A DNA stretch of 64,000 bases from Bacteroidales bacterium (GTDB taxonomy: Bacteria > Bacteroidota > Bacteroidia > Bacteroidales > UBA932). The position numbers were made by a program, and so were the translations under genes. Positions within the stretch are counted from its first letter, which is position 1. Each line of letters opens with the position of its first letter. A model generated the notes under the pieces. It made no database searches. It had not been told where the DNA came from and worked only from the letters and a program-made list of their open reading frames with translations. Below, piece by piece: positions 1 to 8,585 of this stretch. The DNA lies in the NCBI GenBank assembly GCA_015060255.1, contig SUYV01000002.1, forward strand, positions 32,883-96,882, read 5' to 3'.

Positions 1-837
1 TTCACACGTGATGCGGCTGTGACCATAGGCAATCAGGCACTTGTGTGCCGTATGGCAAACAAGGTCAGGATGCGTGAGTCGTTCATCATGGATGCCATAT
101 ACCGCAACAGCGGAGCCTTCGAATGCTCTGTAATAGATGCTAACTACCTCCAGACCGATAAGTCCGAGGTGATTATGGAAGGAGGTGACATCCTTGTAGC
201 AAGGGAAGACATTCTTATCATAGGAAACGGTGTGAGGACGACGCCTCAGGGAATCGACTTCATGATAGACCGCTTCCGCAAGTCAGTCCCTCGCGGAAGA
301 TATAATGTCATAGTGCAGCAGCTTCCTTCAGAGCCGGAGTCGTTCATTCATCTTGACATGGTCTTTACGCTTCTGGACAATGACAAGTGTATGGTCTTCA
401 AGCCTCTGATCACGCAAGCCAATCAATATCAGACAGTTCATATCATCATCGAAGACGGAAGGGTGACAAGCATCCGCCCTGTTTCCGGACTGCTGAGCGT
501 GCTCAAGAAGCTCGGCATGGATCTCAAGCCTATAGTCTGCGGTGGTGCCGACGAATGGGACCAGGAGAGGGAGCAGTGGCATAGTGGCGCGAACTTCTTT
601 GCATTCGCACCGGGAAAGGTCATATCATATGCAAGAAACATCCATACCCTGGAGGAACTTTCCAAAAACGGTTTCGAAATCGTGAAGGCGAATGACTTCA
701 TATCCGGCGCAGCTGACTCTACGGTCTATGGAAATTCGCCTTGTGTGCTGACTATTGACGGATCGGAACTGCCACGTGGAGGAGGCGGTGCAAGATGCAT
801 GACAATGCCGTTGTCAAGAAATCCATTGGGAGTGTAG
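1..837 (+). CDS. arcA: Arginine deiminase, 5'-truncated by the window edge
   Basis: Hydrolyses arginine to citrulline and ammonia, the first step of the cytoplasmic arginine deiminase pathway. The reading frame is open from base 1, so the N-terminus lies outside the window. Three signatures of the guanidino-modifying fold are visible in order: FTRD at the very start, MEGGDILV with the substrate-binding acidic residues, HLDMVFTLLD carrying the catalytic His, and GGGGARCMTMPL with the nucleophilic Cys near the C-terminus. The C-terminal end resembles the GGGHCMTCP ending of characterised deiminases. An agmatine or peptidyl-arginine deiminase is less likely because FTRD and the Cys loop match the free-arginine enzymes. 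No carbamate kinase or ornithine carbamoyltransferase follows it. Confidence 0.85.
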   Translation, partial: FTRDAAVTIGNQALVCRMANKVRMRESFIMDAIYRNSGAFECSVIDANYLQTDKSEVIMEGGDILVAREDILIIGNGVRTTPQGIDFMIDRFRKSVPRGRYNVIVQQLPSEPESFIHLDMVFTLLDNDKCMVFKPLITQANQYQTVHIIIEDGRVTSIRPVSGLLSVLKKLGMDLKPIVCGGADEWDQEREQWHSGANFFAFAPGKVISYARNIHTLEELSKNGFEIVKANDFISGAADSTVYGNSPCVLTIDGSELPRGGGGARCMTMPLSRNPLGV

Positions 838-856
838 TAATTCATAAGAATAATGT

Positions 857-864
857 TATCTTTG
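857..864 (+). promoter_or_regulatory. -7 promoter box for the lipoprotein-ndk unit
   Basis: TATCTTTG matches the Bacteroidota -7 consensus TAnnTTTG and lies 36 bases before the ATG at 898. No good TTTG -33 box is present at the expected distance. Confidence 0.5.
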
Positions 865-897
865 TACGATATTCAATAAAACTTTTATAAAGGGACT

Positions 898-2676
898 ATG
901 AAAAGATTTTTCAGCCTGTTCATCCTCGTTGCAACGGCTTATGCCGCAGTTTCCTGCGAGCAGCCGCAACCCGTTGAAGAGAAGGCACCGATCGTCATCT
1001 ATGACGGTCCGGTAGACCTTGTCGATCAGGAGTTCGGTATGTATTACGGGGACCTCGGACACAATTCTGTCGGAGTATACAGCGTCGTATTCAGTGATGC
1101 CGTATGTTTCCGTGATGGATACGGCAATCCATATCTGGATTCGGAAGGAGACATGCTTGTTCTTGAATTCAATGCAAAGATTGTTGACGGTGTCGAGTCT
1201 GTCATGCTTCCGGAAGGTACCTATATGGTTGCAGCCGAGTCTGATAAGACTGTCAATACCGAAAATTCATATGTCAAGAGACTTGTAGGCAATACTCAGT
1301 ATCACTACGAACTTGTATCAGGATCGATAACGGTATCTTATAATTCTGAAGGCGGTTACGAGCTCCTTACCAATGACCTTGTCATCAAGAAAGGTGAAGA
1401 GACCTTTGAAGTGACCTATTCATACAGCGGTACGATCAAGTTCGATGACTGGAAGGTCGTGGCGGCGGGGCTTCAGTCAGTGACTGACGATATAATCGAC
1501 ATGCCATTCTCAGATATAGATGCAGTATATTATGGAAACCTGTTCGGCTACGGAACAGCCAACTATGTCATATCGCTTTCCACTGAAGGATTCGTGGAGG
1601 ATGAGACCGGCACATTGCCTGGCGTGATGATAGTGATGAACATGTTTGATGAACTGCCTTCAGGTGATGAAATTCCTATACTTTCTGAAGGAACATATAC
1701 GGTATATCCTTCATTCAACTCTCAGGAATTCAGCATGCTCTATGGAATGAACATGGATGGCATGCCTTTCGGTACATATCTGTTCCAGATTGATTCGAAG
1801 GGCGCCCAGGCGATGGATTTCATTATGGAAGGAAATGTAAATGTTTCACGCTCCCAGGTCGGATACAATGATGTGTATACTTTGGAATACGAGTTCACGA
1901 CTCCGTCGAAAAGAAAGGTCAAGGGAACCTGGACCGGCGCGATGGAAATCACAGATGCTTCTACAGACAGCGACCGCGTGATTCTTTCGACACTTGAAGA
2001 TGATGTGGAATGTGACATGTACAGGGTAGAAAGAGGTTATCTTTCACATATAGAGACTCTTCATACTACTTCAGCCGAAAATCCTATCGATATCGCAGAG
2101 GCATGGCAGCTTTGGCTGCAGCCGAGGATGTGGACGGAAGAGGAGAAAGAACTTCCTTGGGATGAACGTATCGAGGCGTGGGATCCAAACGGCGATATCA
2201 TGATATTCGAATTTATCATTCCTCTTGGAAGCGGCGGTGACATGGCTCCTGAAGTCAATAAGGAATATGTATATACGATACAGCCTAATCTTGCCATGGA
2301 CGAATTCCTTTATAACATGAGTGTGAGCAGGATGGGACGTCCATATGATGACATATTCTATGAGCCGAACTGGGGAGATTACTATTATATGACAGGAACC
2401 GATGCTCGTCGCGGATTTACATGGGATGGCGGTTACAGAGGAAACTGGTATCTGCATTACATGGAAGGAACCTGGCAGAATATGGATGAGATGGCTCCTG
2501 CGGTCAAAGGAACAGTCTCAGTCAAGAGGACTACCGAGTATTCGGTAGCTACAGGTGGACGCGAGGCTCAGTTTGAGCTTGTCTGGAATCTCTATGATGA
2601 TTCTGAGGCCTCAAATAACATCTCAGGAGAATGGTCAGGCCCGATTACGATATATAGCGGTGCTGAAGAAATTTAA
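898..2676 (+). CDS. Large lipoprotein with internal repeats, function unknown
   Basis: A 592-residue protein with a lipoprotein signal peptide and a lipobox ending in Cys20 (AAVSC), so it should be anchored in the cell envelope. The mature part is rich in Tyr, Gly, Asp and Glu and appears beta-structured. It contains internally similar units: YYGDLGHNSVGVYSVVF near residue 50 resembles YYGNLFGYGTANYVISL near residue 210, and a third, more diverged unit begins near residue 375 (YRVERGYLSH). Each unit includes a 'GTYTV'-like strand and a 'V.G.W.G' segment. I do not recognise a named family. ndk follows after only 5 bases and is probably cotranscribed. The gene at 36830-38128 has the same general style. 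Confidence 0.75.
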   Translation: MKRFFSLFILVATAYAAVSCEQPQPVEEKAPIVIYDGPVDLVDQEFGMYYGDLGHNSVGVYSVVFSDAVCFRDGYGNPYLDSEGDMLVLEFNAKIVDGVESVMLPEGTYMVAAESDKTVNTENSYVKRLVGNTQYHYELVSGSITVSYNSEGGYELLTNDLVIKKGEETFEVTYSYSGTIKFDDWKVVAAGLQSVTDDIIDMPFSDIDAVYYGNLFGYGTANYVISLSTEGFVEDETGTLPGVMIVMNMFDELPSGDEIPILSEGTYTVYPSFNSQEFSMLYGMNMDGMPFGTYLFQIDSKGAQAMDFIMEGNVNVSRSQVGYNDVYTLEYEFTTPSKRKVKGTWTGAMEITDASTDSDRVILSTLEDDVECDMYRVERGYLSHIETLHTTSAENPIDIAEAWQLWLQPRMWTEEEKELPWDERIEAWDPNGDIMIFEFIIPLGSGGDMAPEVNKEYVYTIQPNLAMDEFLYNMSVSRMGRPYDDIFYEPNWGDYYYMTGTDARRGFTWDGGYRGNWYLHYMEGTWQNMDEMAPAVKGTVSVKRTTEYSVATGGREAQFELVWNLYDDSEASNNISGEWSGPITIYSGAEEI

Positions 2677-2681
2677 CATAT

Positions 2682-3143
2682 ATGGAAAGAACATTGGTAA
2701 TACTTAAGCCAGGATGCCTCCAGAGAGGTCTCGTTGGCGAGGTGATCTCGAGATTCGAGAAAAGGGGATTGAAGCTTGTAGCAATGAAGATGGTACAGCT
2801 TGATGAAGAAATCCTGAAAGTACACTATGCACATCTTCTTGACCGTCCATTCTTCCCTTGGCTTCGTGACGGCATGATGGCGGCTCCTGTAATTCTCTGC
2901 TGTTGGGAAGGATACAGCGCAGTCCAGGTTGTCAGGGACATGGCAGGAGCAACAAAGGCAAGCAAGGCTGTTCCGGGAACAATCCGTGGCGATTACAGCC
3001 TGAGTGCTCAGGAGAACATTGTTCACACTTCTGACTCTCTTGAGAATGCAAAGATTGAACTTGAGAGATTCTTCGTGGAGTCAGACTACTGCGACTACAA
3101 GTCGCCGCTTGATCCTTTCAAGTACGCTCCGGACGAATACTGA
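2682..3143 (+). CDS. ndk: Nucleoside diphosphate kinase
   Basis: Transfers the gamma-phosphate of ATP to nucleoside diphosphates through a phosphohistidine intermediate. The 153 residues match the usual bacterial length. Visible motifs are the N-terminal TLVILKPGC with the nucleotide-binding Lys9, and ENIVHTSDS with catalytic His115 in the usual NxxHxSDS arrangement, followed by the conserved acidic helix. It lies 5 bases after the upstream lipoprotein gene and converges on gpsA, with which it shares a hairpin terminator. Confidence 0.95.
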   Translation: MERTLVILKPGCLQRGLVGEVISRFEKRGLKLVAMKMVQLDEEILKVHYAHLLDRPFFPWLRDGMMAAPVILCCWEGYSAVQVVRDMAGATKASKAVPGTIRGDYSLSAQENIVHTSDSLENAKIELERFFVESDYCDYKSPLDPFKYAPDEY

Positions 3144-3160
3144 TCTTGTTTAGACAAAAT

Positions 3161-3193
3161 GAAAGAGCTTACAGCAATGCTGTGAGCTCTTTC
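3161..3193. terminator. Shared bidirectional terminator of ndk and gpsA
   Basis: A 15-base stem (3161-3175 with 3179-3193, one G-T pair) closes on a 3-base loop and has short T-rich tails on both sides. On the minus strand it overlaps the last codons and stop of gpsA, so the residues KELTALL are encoded inside the stem. Confidence 0.75.
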
Positions 3194-4173
3194 ATTCTTT
3201 TTCTAGGACTGACTCTTCTGTAGAGCACGTCATATACCATGTCTGCGATCGGCATCTCGATATTATGCATTTCGTTGATTTTCTTGATACATGCGGCTGC
3301 ATAATAGCCTTCGGCAATCATTGTCATCTCGTTGAGCGCGCTCTTTACCGTGCATCCGTGGCCGATCAGCTGGCCAAGACGGCGGTTGCGGCTGAATGAC
3401 GAATACGATGTCACAAGCAGGTCGCCAAGGTATGCAGAGTTCATTGTATCCCTCTCGAACGGATAGCTTTCGTTGATGAACTTTGTCAATTCCTTTGCAC
3501 ATGCTGCTGTGAGTACTGCTCTGAAGTTGTCTCCGTATCCCAGGCCATAGGCGAGTCCTGAGGCTATGGCATAGATGTTCTTGAGAATTGCCGCGTATTC
3601 AATGCCGTATATGTCGGTAGAGTAGCTGACCTTGAAGTCATTGCTCCTGAACATCTCACCTATCTTCCGGGCATTAGCTTCGTCCTTGCAGGCAACGGTA
3701 AGGTATGAAAGCTTGTTTCGTGATACTTCCTCTGCATGTGAAGGACCGGATATGAGGCCAAGGTTGTCATATGAGAGTCCGAAGGCGTTTCTGAAGTATT
3801 CTGTAATTGTCGAGTTGTCGTCTGATACTATACCTTTGGTTGCAGAAAGTATGAACTTGCCGTCTAGTGACTCGGTGAGTTCTGCCATGACATTCTTGAG
3901 AAATGCAGACGGAGTCGCTATCAGGATGACTTCACTGTTTCTTACCACTTCGTTGATATCCTGTGACGGATGTATGAAGTCCGGATGAAACTCGACGTCA
4001 CTGAGGTATTTGGCGTTTCTGCCTTCTGTGAGAAGACTTTCCATCACTTCCTCATTTCTGATGTGCCACCACACCTCAATCCTGTTTCGCTCCAGTGTGT
4101 GAACCAGCGCTGTAGCCCAGCTACCGTAGCCGATCACACCGCATTTTGTATTATCAGATATATTGAATGCCAT
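3169..4173 (-). CDS. gpsA: NAD(P)-dependent glycerol-3-phosphate dehydrogenase
   Basis: Reduces dihydroxyacetone phosphate to sn-glycerol 3-phosphate, the backbone for phospholipid synthesis. The 334-residue length is normal. The N-terminal Rossmann motif reads VIGYGSWATAL (GxGSWxxA). ATPSAFL and LSATKGI follow in the NAD domain, then GPSHAEEV, and EYAAILKNIYAIASG carries the catalytic Lys. The C-terminal helical domain contains the conserved RNRRLG segment. The gene is transcribed alone, convergent with ndk. Its 3' end forms part of the shared terminator. Confidence 0.95.
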   Translation of the reverse strand: MAFNISDNTKCGVIGYGSWATALVHTLERNRIEVWWHIRNEEVMESLLTEGRNAKYLSDVEFHPDFIHPSQDINEVVRNSEVILIATPSAFLKNVMAELTESLDGKFILSATKGIVSDDNSTITEYFRNAFGLSYDNLGLISGPSHAEEVSRNKLSYLTVACKDEANARKIGEMFRSNDFKVSYSTDIYGIEYAAILKNIYAIASGLAYGLGYGDNFRAVLTAACAKELTKFINESYPFERDTMNSAYLGDLLVTSYSSFSRNRRLGQLIGHGCTVKSALNEMTMIAEGYYAAACIKKINEMHNIEMPIADMVYDVLYRRVSPRKRMKELTALL

Positions 4174-4199
4174 ACTTTTCGGGTTTTCCGTTAACTTGG

Positions 4200-4207
4200 C
4201 AAATATA
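4200..4207 (-). promoter_or_regulatory. -7 promoter box of gpsA
   Basis: On the minus strand the sequence reads TATATTTG, a match to TAnnTTTG, 26 bases before the gpsA ATG. Confidence 0.5.
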
Positions 4208-4232
4208 ACTAAAAACTTTGTTATATGAAAAA

Positions 4233-4260
4233 ACCAGTCTGAAGCTGACTTCGGACTGGT
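4233..4260 (-). terminator. Terminator of the V-ATPase operon
   Basis: A 12-bp stem (4233-4244 with 4249-4260, one T-G pair) with a 4-base loop follows the ntpK stop. A run of six T follows on the minus strand. It separates the operon from gpsA. Confidence 0.8.
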
Positions 4261-4286
4261 TTTTCAGTTATATTGATTATATTCTC

Positions 4287-4742
<456 letters not shown>

Positions 4743-4751
4743 TTATTGTTT

Positions 4752-6614
4752 TTATTCTTCTTTATCAGTTGTGAGGGGGCTGTAGAATTTTCCGGTACCC
4801 TCATATCCGGAATTCTTGAAATACTCTACGAATGTCAGACGGAGCGGGTGTACGAATGCTCCAAGGCATGACATCGCAAGATTGAGAACGTGTCCGAAGA
4901 TCAGGATCACTATGCAGAACACCCAGTTCAGAGCAGGAATAGGAATGTCAAGTATCATGGTACCCATGATGTTGAATGCATTTCCGAGCATTCCTCCGGC
5001 AAGCCCGAGAGCATATAGACGGATGTAGCTGAGCACGTCTCCAAGGAGTCCTGTGACCATGTTATATGTATCCCAGAGTCCTGATCCTATGTTCACCAGC
5101 GGGTTGCGTGCAGGAGTGTTGAATATGAAGATTGCAAGGCAGCTGATCACAGCCAGTCCTATTACAGCCCATTTCATTGCCATTGGTCCCATTACATTCA
5201 TCATTCCGAGAGCAGCTAGGATGATTCCACCTACTATCAGAAGTGTCCATCCCCAGGTGCTGATGGTGCTCTTGAAGCCGAATCTCTTAGTGAATCCGAT
5301 TGTCTTGACCACCATTGCCAGACAGATGTGGAATACTCCGATGCCCACAGCAAGAACCATCTGTGCAGGGAAACCGGCTATCTTTCCGTCAGGGAACCAG
5401 CCGTCAACGCATATCGCCTTGAGCCATTGTGGCGCCCAGGAAGCTTCCAGGATGCTCATTCCGAAGAATGTTCCAAGGAAGAATCCTATAACCAACGTTC
5501 CGATTCCGAGGAAGGTCACAAGCTTGTGCATCTTGCCAAGTCCGCTGTCTGCCATCTTGTATTTGAGGAACATGCCTATAAGGATGAGCAGGATACCATA
5601 TCCGGCATCTCCCATACACATTGCAAAGAACAGGAGGAAGAACGGAGCTACGATTGAAGTCGGGTCGAATTCGCCATAAACAGGCATTCCATACATTCCT
5701 GTAAGGACTTCAAACTGACTTGAAAACCAGTTGTTCTTCAATTTAATAGGTGGGTTGTCCTCTTCTGCGGCCTCCTCCTTTATATAAAGGATGCCCATTT
5801 CGTCAAATGCCTTGCAAAGTTCTGCATCATGCTCTACAGGCGCGAATCCCTCCAGCACGTTGATGCGGTTGTCCACTGCTGTTTCTGTAGACATTTTTGC
5901 AAGATAGAGGTCGAGGTCAACCAGAGTTTCTGTGCACTCAGCCTTTATCTGGGAGATGGCATCCTTGCATCTGAGGAGTCGTCCCTTAACCTGTATGATT
6001 TTTTCCGCTAAAGCGTCAACTTCAGCCTGTGCCTCTTTCCATGAGGCTTCAGGTGCGGCAACCGGATCGACAGGGAGTGAGTATTCGTCTCCTTTTGCAG
6101 TGACAGTAACAAACCAGATATTATTCTTGTCCTCAGATATTACCTCAAGAGGATATGTCTCAGCCCATTCTGCTGAATATGCCTTTCGGTTTACAGAATA
6201 GTACCTCACGGTGTAACCGAGAGTTTCAAGAGAATCCAGACGTGTTTTGTCAAAGTCGCCCCAAGGAAGCCTTGCCTTTACATCCTTTTCTGCTGCTGCC
6301 TTTGCAAGTTCAAGTTCAGCTGATTCTACGAGTGCCAGCTGTGCTTCCTTGACTGCGTCAACAGGAGTGGATGCTTCCGCATATGCCTTAGATACCTTTT
6401 CAAAGTCTGAATCCTTCTCATAGCTTATGCCTTCCAGTCTGCCGATCACTTTCTTGGCAGCAGCTACTGAGTCAAGCATAGCAGCAGAGCATTCATCAAC
6501 AGGCTTCGCAGAACGGGTGATGTCGACGACGCCGAGTTCCTGGAGCTTCTCCAGGAAGCCTTCAGTCTCCCCGCTGAGGAGAATGAAGGAGTATTTCATC
6601 ATTTTATCTACCAT
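4752..6614 (-). CDS. ntpI: V-type ATPase membrane stator subunit I
   Basis: Stator of the membrane sector (subunit a/I). It forms the ion half-channels beside the K ring. The first half, to about residue 310, is a soluble coiled-coil arm. The second half has about seven membrane segments and contains SYIRLYALGLAGGML, whose Arg is the essential channel residue. I chose the ATG at 6614 because GAGGAG lies just upstream on the minus strand; this gives 620 residues and an 11-base overlap with ntpD. A longer frame reaches 6647 but begins with an unlikely basic stretch. Confidence 0.92.
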   Translation of the reverse strand: MVDKMMKYSFILLSGETEGFLEKLQELGVVDITRSAKPVDECSAAMLDSVAAAKKVIGRLEGISYEKDSDFEKVSKAYAEASTPVDAVKEAQLALVESAELELAKAAAEKDVKARLPWGDFDKTRLDSLETLGYTVRYYSVNRKAYSAEWAETYPLEVISEDKNNIWFVTVTAKGDEYSLPVDPVAAPEASWKEAQAEVDALAEKIIQVKGRLLRCKDAISQIKAECTETLVDLDLYLAKMSTETAVDNRINVLEGFAPVEHDAELCKAFDEMGILYIKEEAAEEDNPPIKLKNNWFSSQFEVLTGMYGMPVYGEFDPTSIVAPFFLLFFAMCMGDAGYGILLILIGMFLKYKMADSGLGKMHKLVTFLGIGTLVIGFFLGTFFGMSILEASWAPQWLKAICVDGWFPDGKIAGFPAQMVLAVGIGVFHICLAMVVKTIGFTKRFGFKSTISTWGWTLLIVGGIILAALGMMNVMGPMAMKWAVIGLAVISCLAIFIFNTPARNPLVNIGSGLWDTYNMVTGLLGDVLSYIRLYALGLAGGMLGNAFNIMGTMILDIPIPALNWVFCIVILIFGHVLNLAMSCLGAFVHPLRLTFVEYFKNSGYEGTGKFYSPLTTDKEE

Positions 6615-7224
6615 TGTTCTGCTCCTCCTCTTCTTCTTCGATTGCATGTCTGCTCTTCACGATCTTGGAAGCTGCCTTGGAGAGGTTCTCCTCGTCTTCC
6701 ATATATCGCTTGATCTTTCTGATGGCCTCCTGATATCCAGGAATCTGAACCTTCTCATAGAGGTTTACCTTCTGAGTGGTCTTCTTTCTCTGGAAATCGA
6801 GGATACGTGCTTTTTCCTTGTAGACTTCTGACTCTATGCCGAGTCGGGAGAGTTCCTTCAGGATAGCTACGCCGTCTGCATACCAAGCAGGCTTGGCAAA
6901 TGCATTGAAGTCGTTTATCTGATAGTATATCTCCTTCAGCTCAGGAGTCTTTACACCAGCAACCTTTACAGTCACCAGATCAATGTCAGTGATTGCGATA
7001 AGGCCTGGCTCGAACTCGTTCCAAAGTGCTGCAAGGTAGTCGTATCTCTTCAGGGCGGCATCAAGATCTTCAATAAGTTTCTCTGAATACTCCTTGGCCT
7101 TGCGGACCTCAAGACGCAGCGCCGACTCCTTGTTCTTAAGGGTAGGGAGGGCATTCTTACGCATCTTGAGCTGCTTGTTCAAGTTGTTAAGAGATGTCTT
7201 ATTATATTGAAACTTTATTGCCAT
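6604..7224 (-). CDS. ntpD: V-type ATPase central stalk subunit D
   Basis: Central-shaft subunit that couples the A3B3 head to the rotor. The 206 residues are strongly helical, with an N-terminal coiled coil starting FQYNKTSLNNLNKQLKMR and a second long helix near residues 150-190, as expected for the antiparallel D shaft. The C-terminus is a Glu-rich tail (IEEEEEEQ). It sits between ntpB and ntpI. The 41-base gap before it holds a palindromic repeat whose GGAG end is the only SD-like sequence, 13 bases before the ATG. Confidence 0.9.
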   Translation of the reverse strand: MAIKFQYNKTSLNNLNKQLKMRKNALPTLKNKESALRLEVRKAKEYSEKLIEDLDAALKRYDYLAALWNEFEPGLIAITDIDLVTVKVAGVKTPELKEIYYQINDFNAFAKPAWYADGVAILKELSRLGIESEVYKEKARILDFQRKKTTQKVNLYEKVQIPGYQEAIRKIKRYMEDEENLSKAASKIVKSRHAIEEEEEEQNNGR

Positions 7225-7231
7225 AAAATTT

Positions 7232-7260
7232 AGATTTCTCCACTACGGTCGAAATGACAG
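7232..7260. repeat. REP-like palindromic element between ntpB and ntpD
   Basis: On the minus strand it begins TGTCATTTCGA and ends GGAGAAATCT. These are the same ends as the longer element inside lpdA at 31817-31859. It fills most of the 41-base ntpB-ntpD gap. Confidence 0.6.
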
Positions 7261-7265
7261 TAGGA

Positions 7266-8585
7266 CTAATTTTTCCAATACTGATCGATGAATTCCTGCT
7301 TGATGCCGGTCTCCGCCTTCGAGAAGTATGTTTCGAAGAGTTCCCATGCTGTATCGAGCATTTCATCAATCTTGATGTTCACGTCAATCGCAAGGATTCT
7401 TGTAGCGTATGCCTTTGCATAGTCAAGACATCTGAGGTCATAGTCACTGAGGTCGAAACCGTTCTCAAGCTTGGTCTTTGCGTTCTGAGCATCTGCGTAC
7501 AGACGTACGGATGCGTTCATCACCTGGCTGTGGTCCTTACGTGTCTGCTTGCCCTGAACGAGCTGCTTCAGACGTGAAAGTGAACGGAACGGGTCGATGA
7601 TGACCTTTCCTGAGTCAGGATCCGCACGGAGGAAGAGCTGTCCCTCTGTGATATATCCGGTGTTGTCTGGGATTGCGTGAGTGATGTCACCGTCGTTGAG
7701 AGTTGTGACCGCGATGATGGTGATCGAACCTCCGTCAGGAAGCTGAACGGCCTTCTCGTAGATCTTTGCAAGGTCTGAATAGAGAGAGCCTGGCATAGAG
7801 TCCTTTGAAGGGATCTGGTCCATACGGTTAGACACGATCGAGAGCGCATCTGCGTAGAGGGTCATGTCGGTAAGGAGCACGAGCACCTTCTCGTTCTTCT
7901 CTACAGCGAAGTACTCTGCAGCTGTAAGCGCCATGTCAGGGATGAGGAGACGCTCTACAGGAGGCTGCTCTGTGGTGTTCACGAATGAAATGATCTTGTC
8001 AAGCGCACCGGCTGCCTCGAATTCATGCTTGAAGTAGAGATAGTCGTCGTTTGTAAGACCCATACCTCCGAGGATGATCTTGTCTACGTCCGCGCGGAGG
8101 GCTACCTGTGCCATCACGTTGTTGTACGGCTGGTCAGGGTCTGCGAAGAAAGGAATCTTCTGTCCTGACACGAGTGTATTGTTGAGGTCGATGCCCGCGA
8201 TACCTGTAGGGATGATCTGCGAAGGCTGTCTTCTCTTGTAAGGGTTCACTGACGGACCACCGATCTGTACCTCTCTTCCTTCCACCTCAGGACCTCCGTC
8301 AAGCGGCTTTCCGTATGCATCGAAGAAACGTCCTGCAAGCTCATCACTTACCTTGAGGGTAGGAGGGGCGCCGAGGAATGTAACCTCAGCGTTAGTAGGA
8401 ATGCCTTCTGTACCAGCGAAAACCTGGAGAGTCACGAGGTCTCCCTTGGTCTTCACTACCTGAGCAAGTCTGCCGTCTACGACAGCGAGCTCATCATTGG
8501 AGATACCCTGTGCACGGAGTGCTACAGTTGCCTTTGTGATGGCCTCCAACTGTGTGTATATTTTCTGAAATGCCTTAGTTGCCAT
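7266..8585 (-). CDS. ntpB: V-type ATPase regulatory subunit B
   Basis: Non-catalytic subunit of the A3B3 head. The 439 residues show the family's N-terminal beta barrel followed by a RecA-like domain without a Walker A lysine loop, as usual for B subunits. Recognisable segments are SGQKIPFFADPDQPYN, the GMGLTNDDYLYFKHEF stretch and SMPGSLYSDLAKIYEKA. The start overlaps the end of ntpA by 11 bases, so translation is probably coupled. Confidence 0.95.
   Translation of the reverse strand: MATKAFQKIYTQLEAITKATVALRAQGISNDELAVVDGRLAQVVKTKGDLVTLQVFAGTEGIPTNAEVTFLGAPPTLKVSDELAGRFFDAYGKPLDGGPEVEGREVQIGGPSVNPYKRRQPSQIIPTGIAGIDLNNTLVSGQKIPFFADPDQPYNNVMAQVALRADVDKIILGGMGLTNDDYLYFKHEFEAAGALDKIISFVNTTEQPPVERLLIPDMALTAAEYFAVEKNEKVLVLLTDMTLYADALSIVSNRMDQIPSKDSMPGSLYSDLAKIYEKAVQLPDGGSITIIAVTTLNDGDITHAIPDNTGYITEGQLFLRADPDSGKVIIDPFRSLSRLKQLVQGKQTRKDHSQVMNASVRLYADAQNAKTKLENGFDLSDYDLRCLDYAKAYATRILAIDVNIKIDEMLDTAWELFETYFSKAETGIKQEFIDQYWKN

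Noticed and set aside
5053-5679. A 208-residue plus-strand open frame opposite ntpI
   Set aside because: It is the mirror of the ntpI membrane region; its Pro/Ile/Met-rich content follows from complementing hydrophobic codons.
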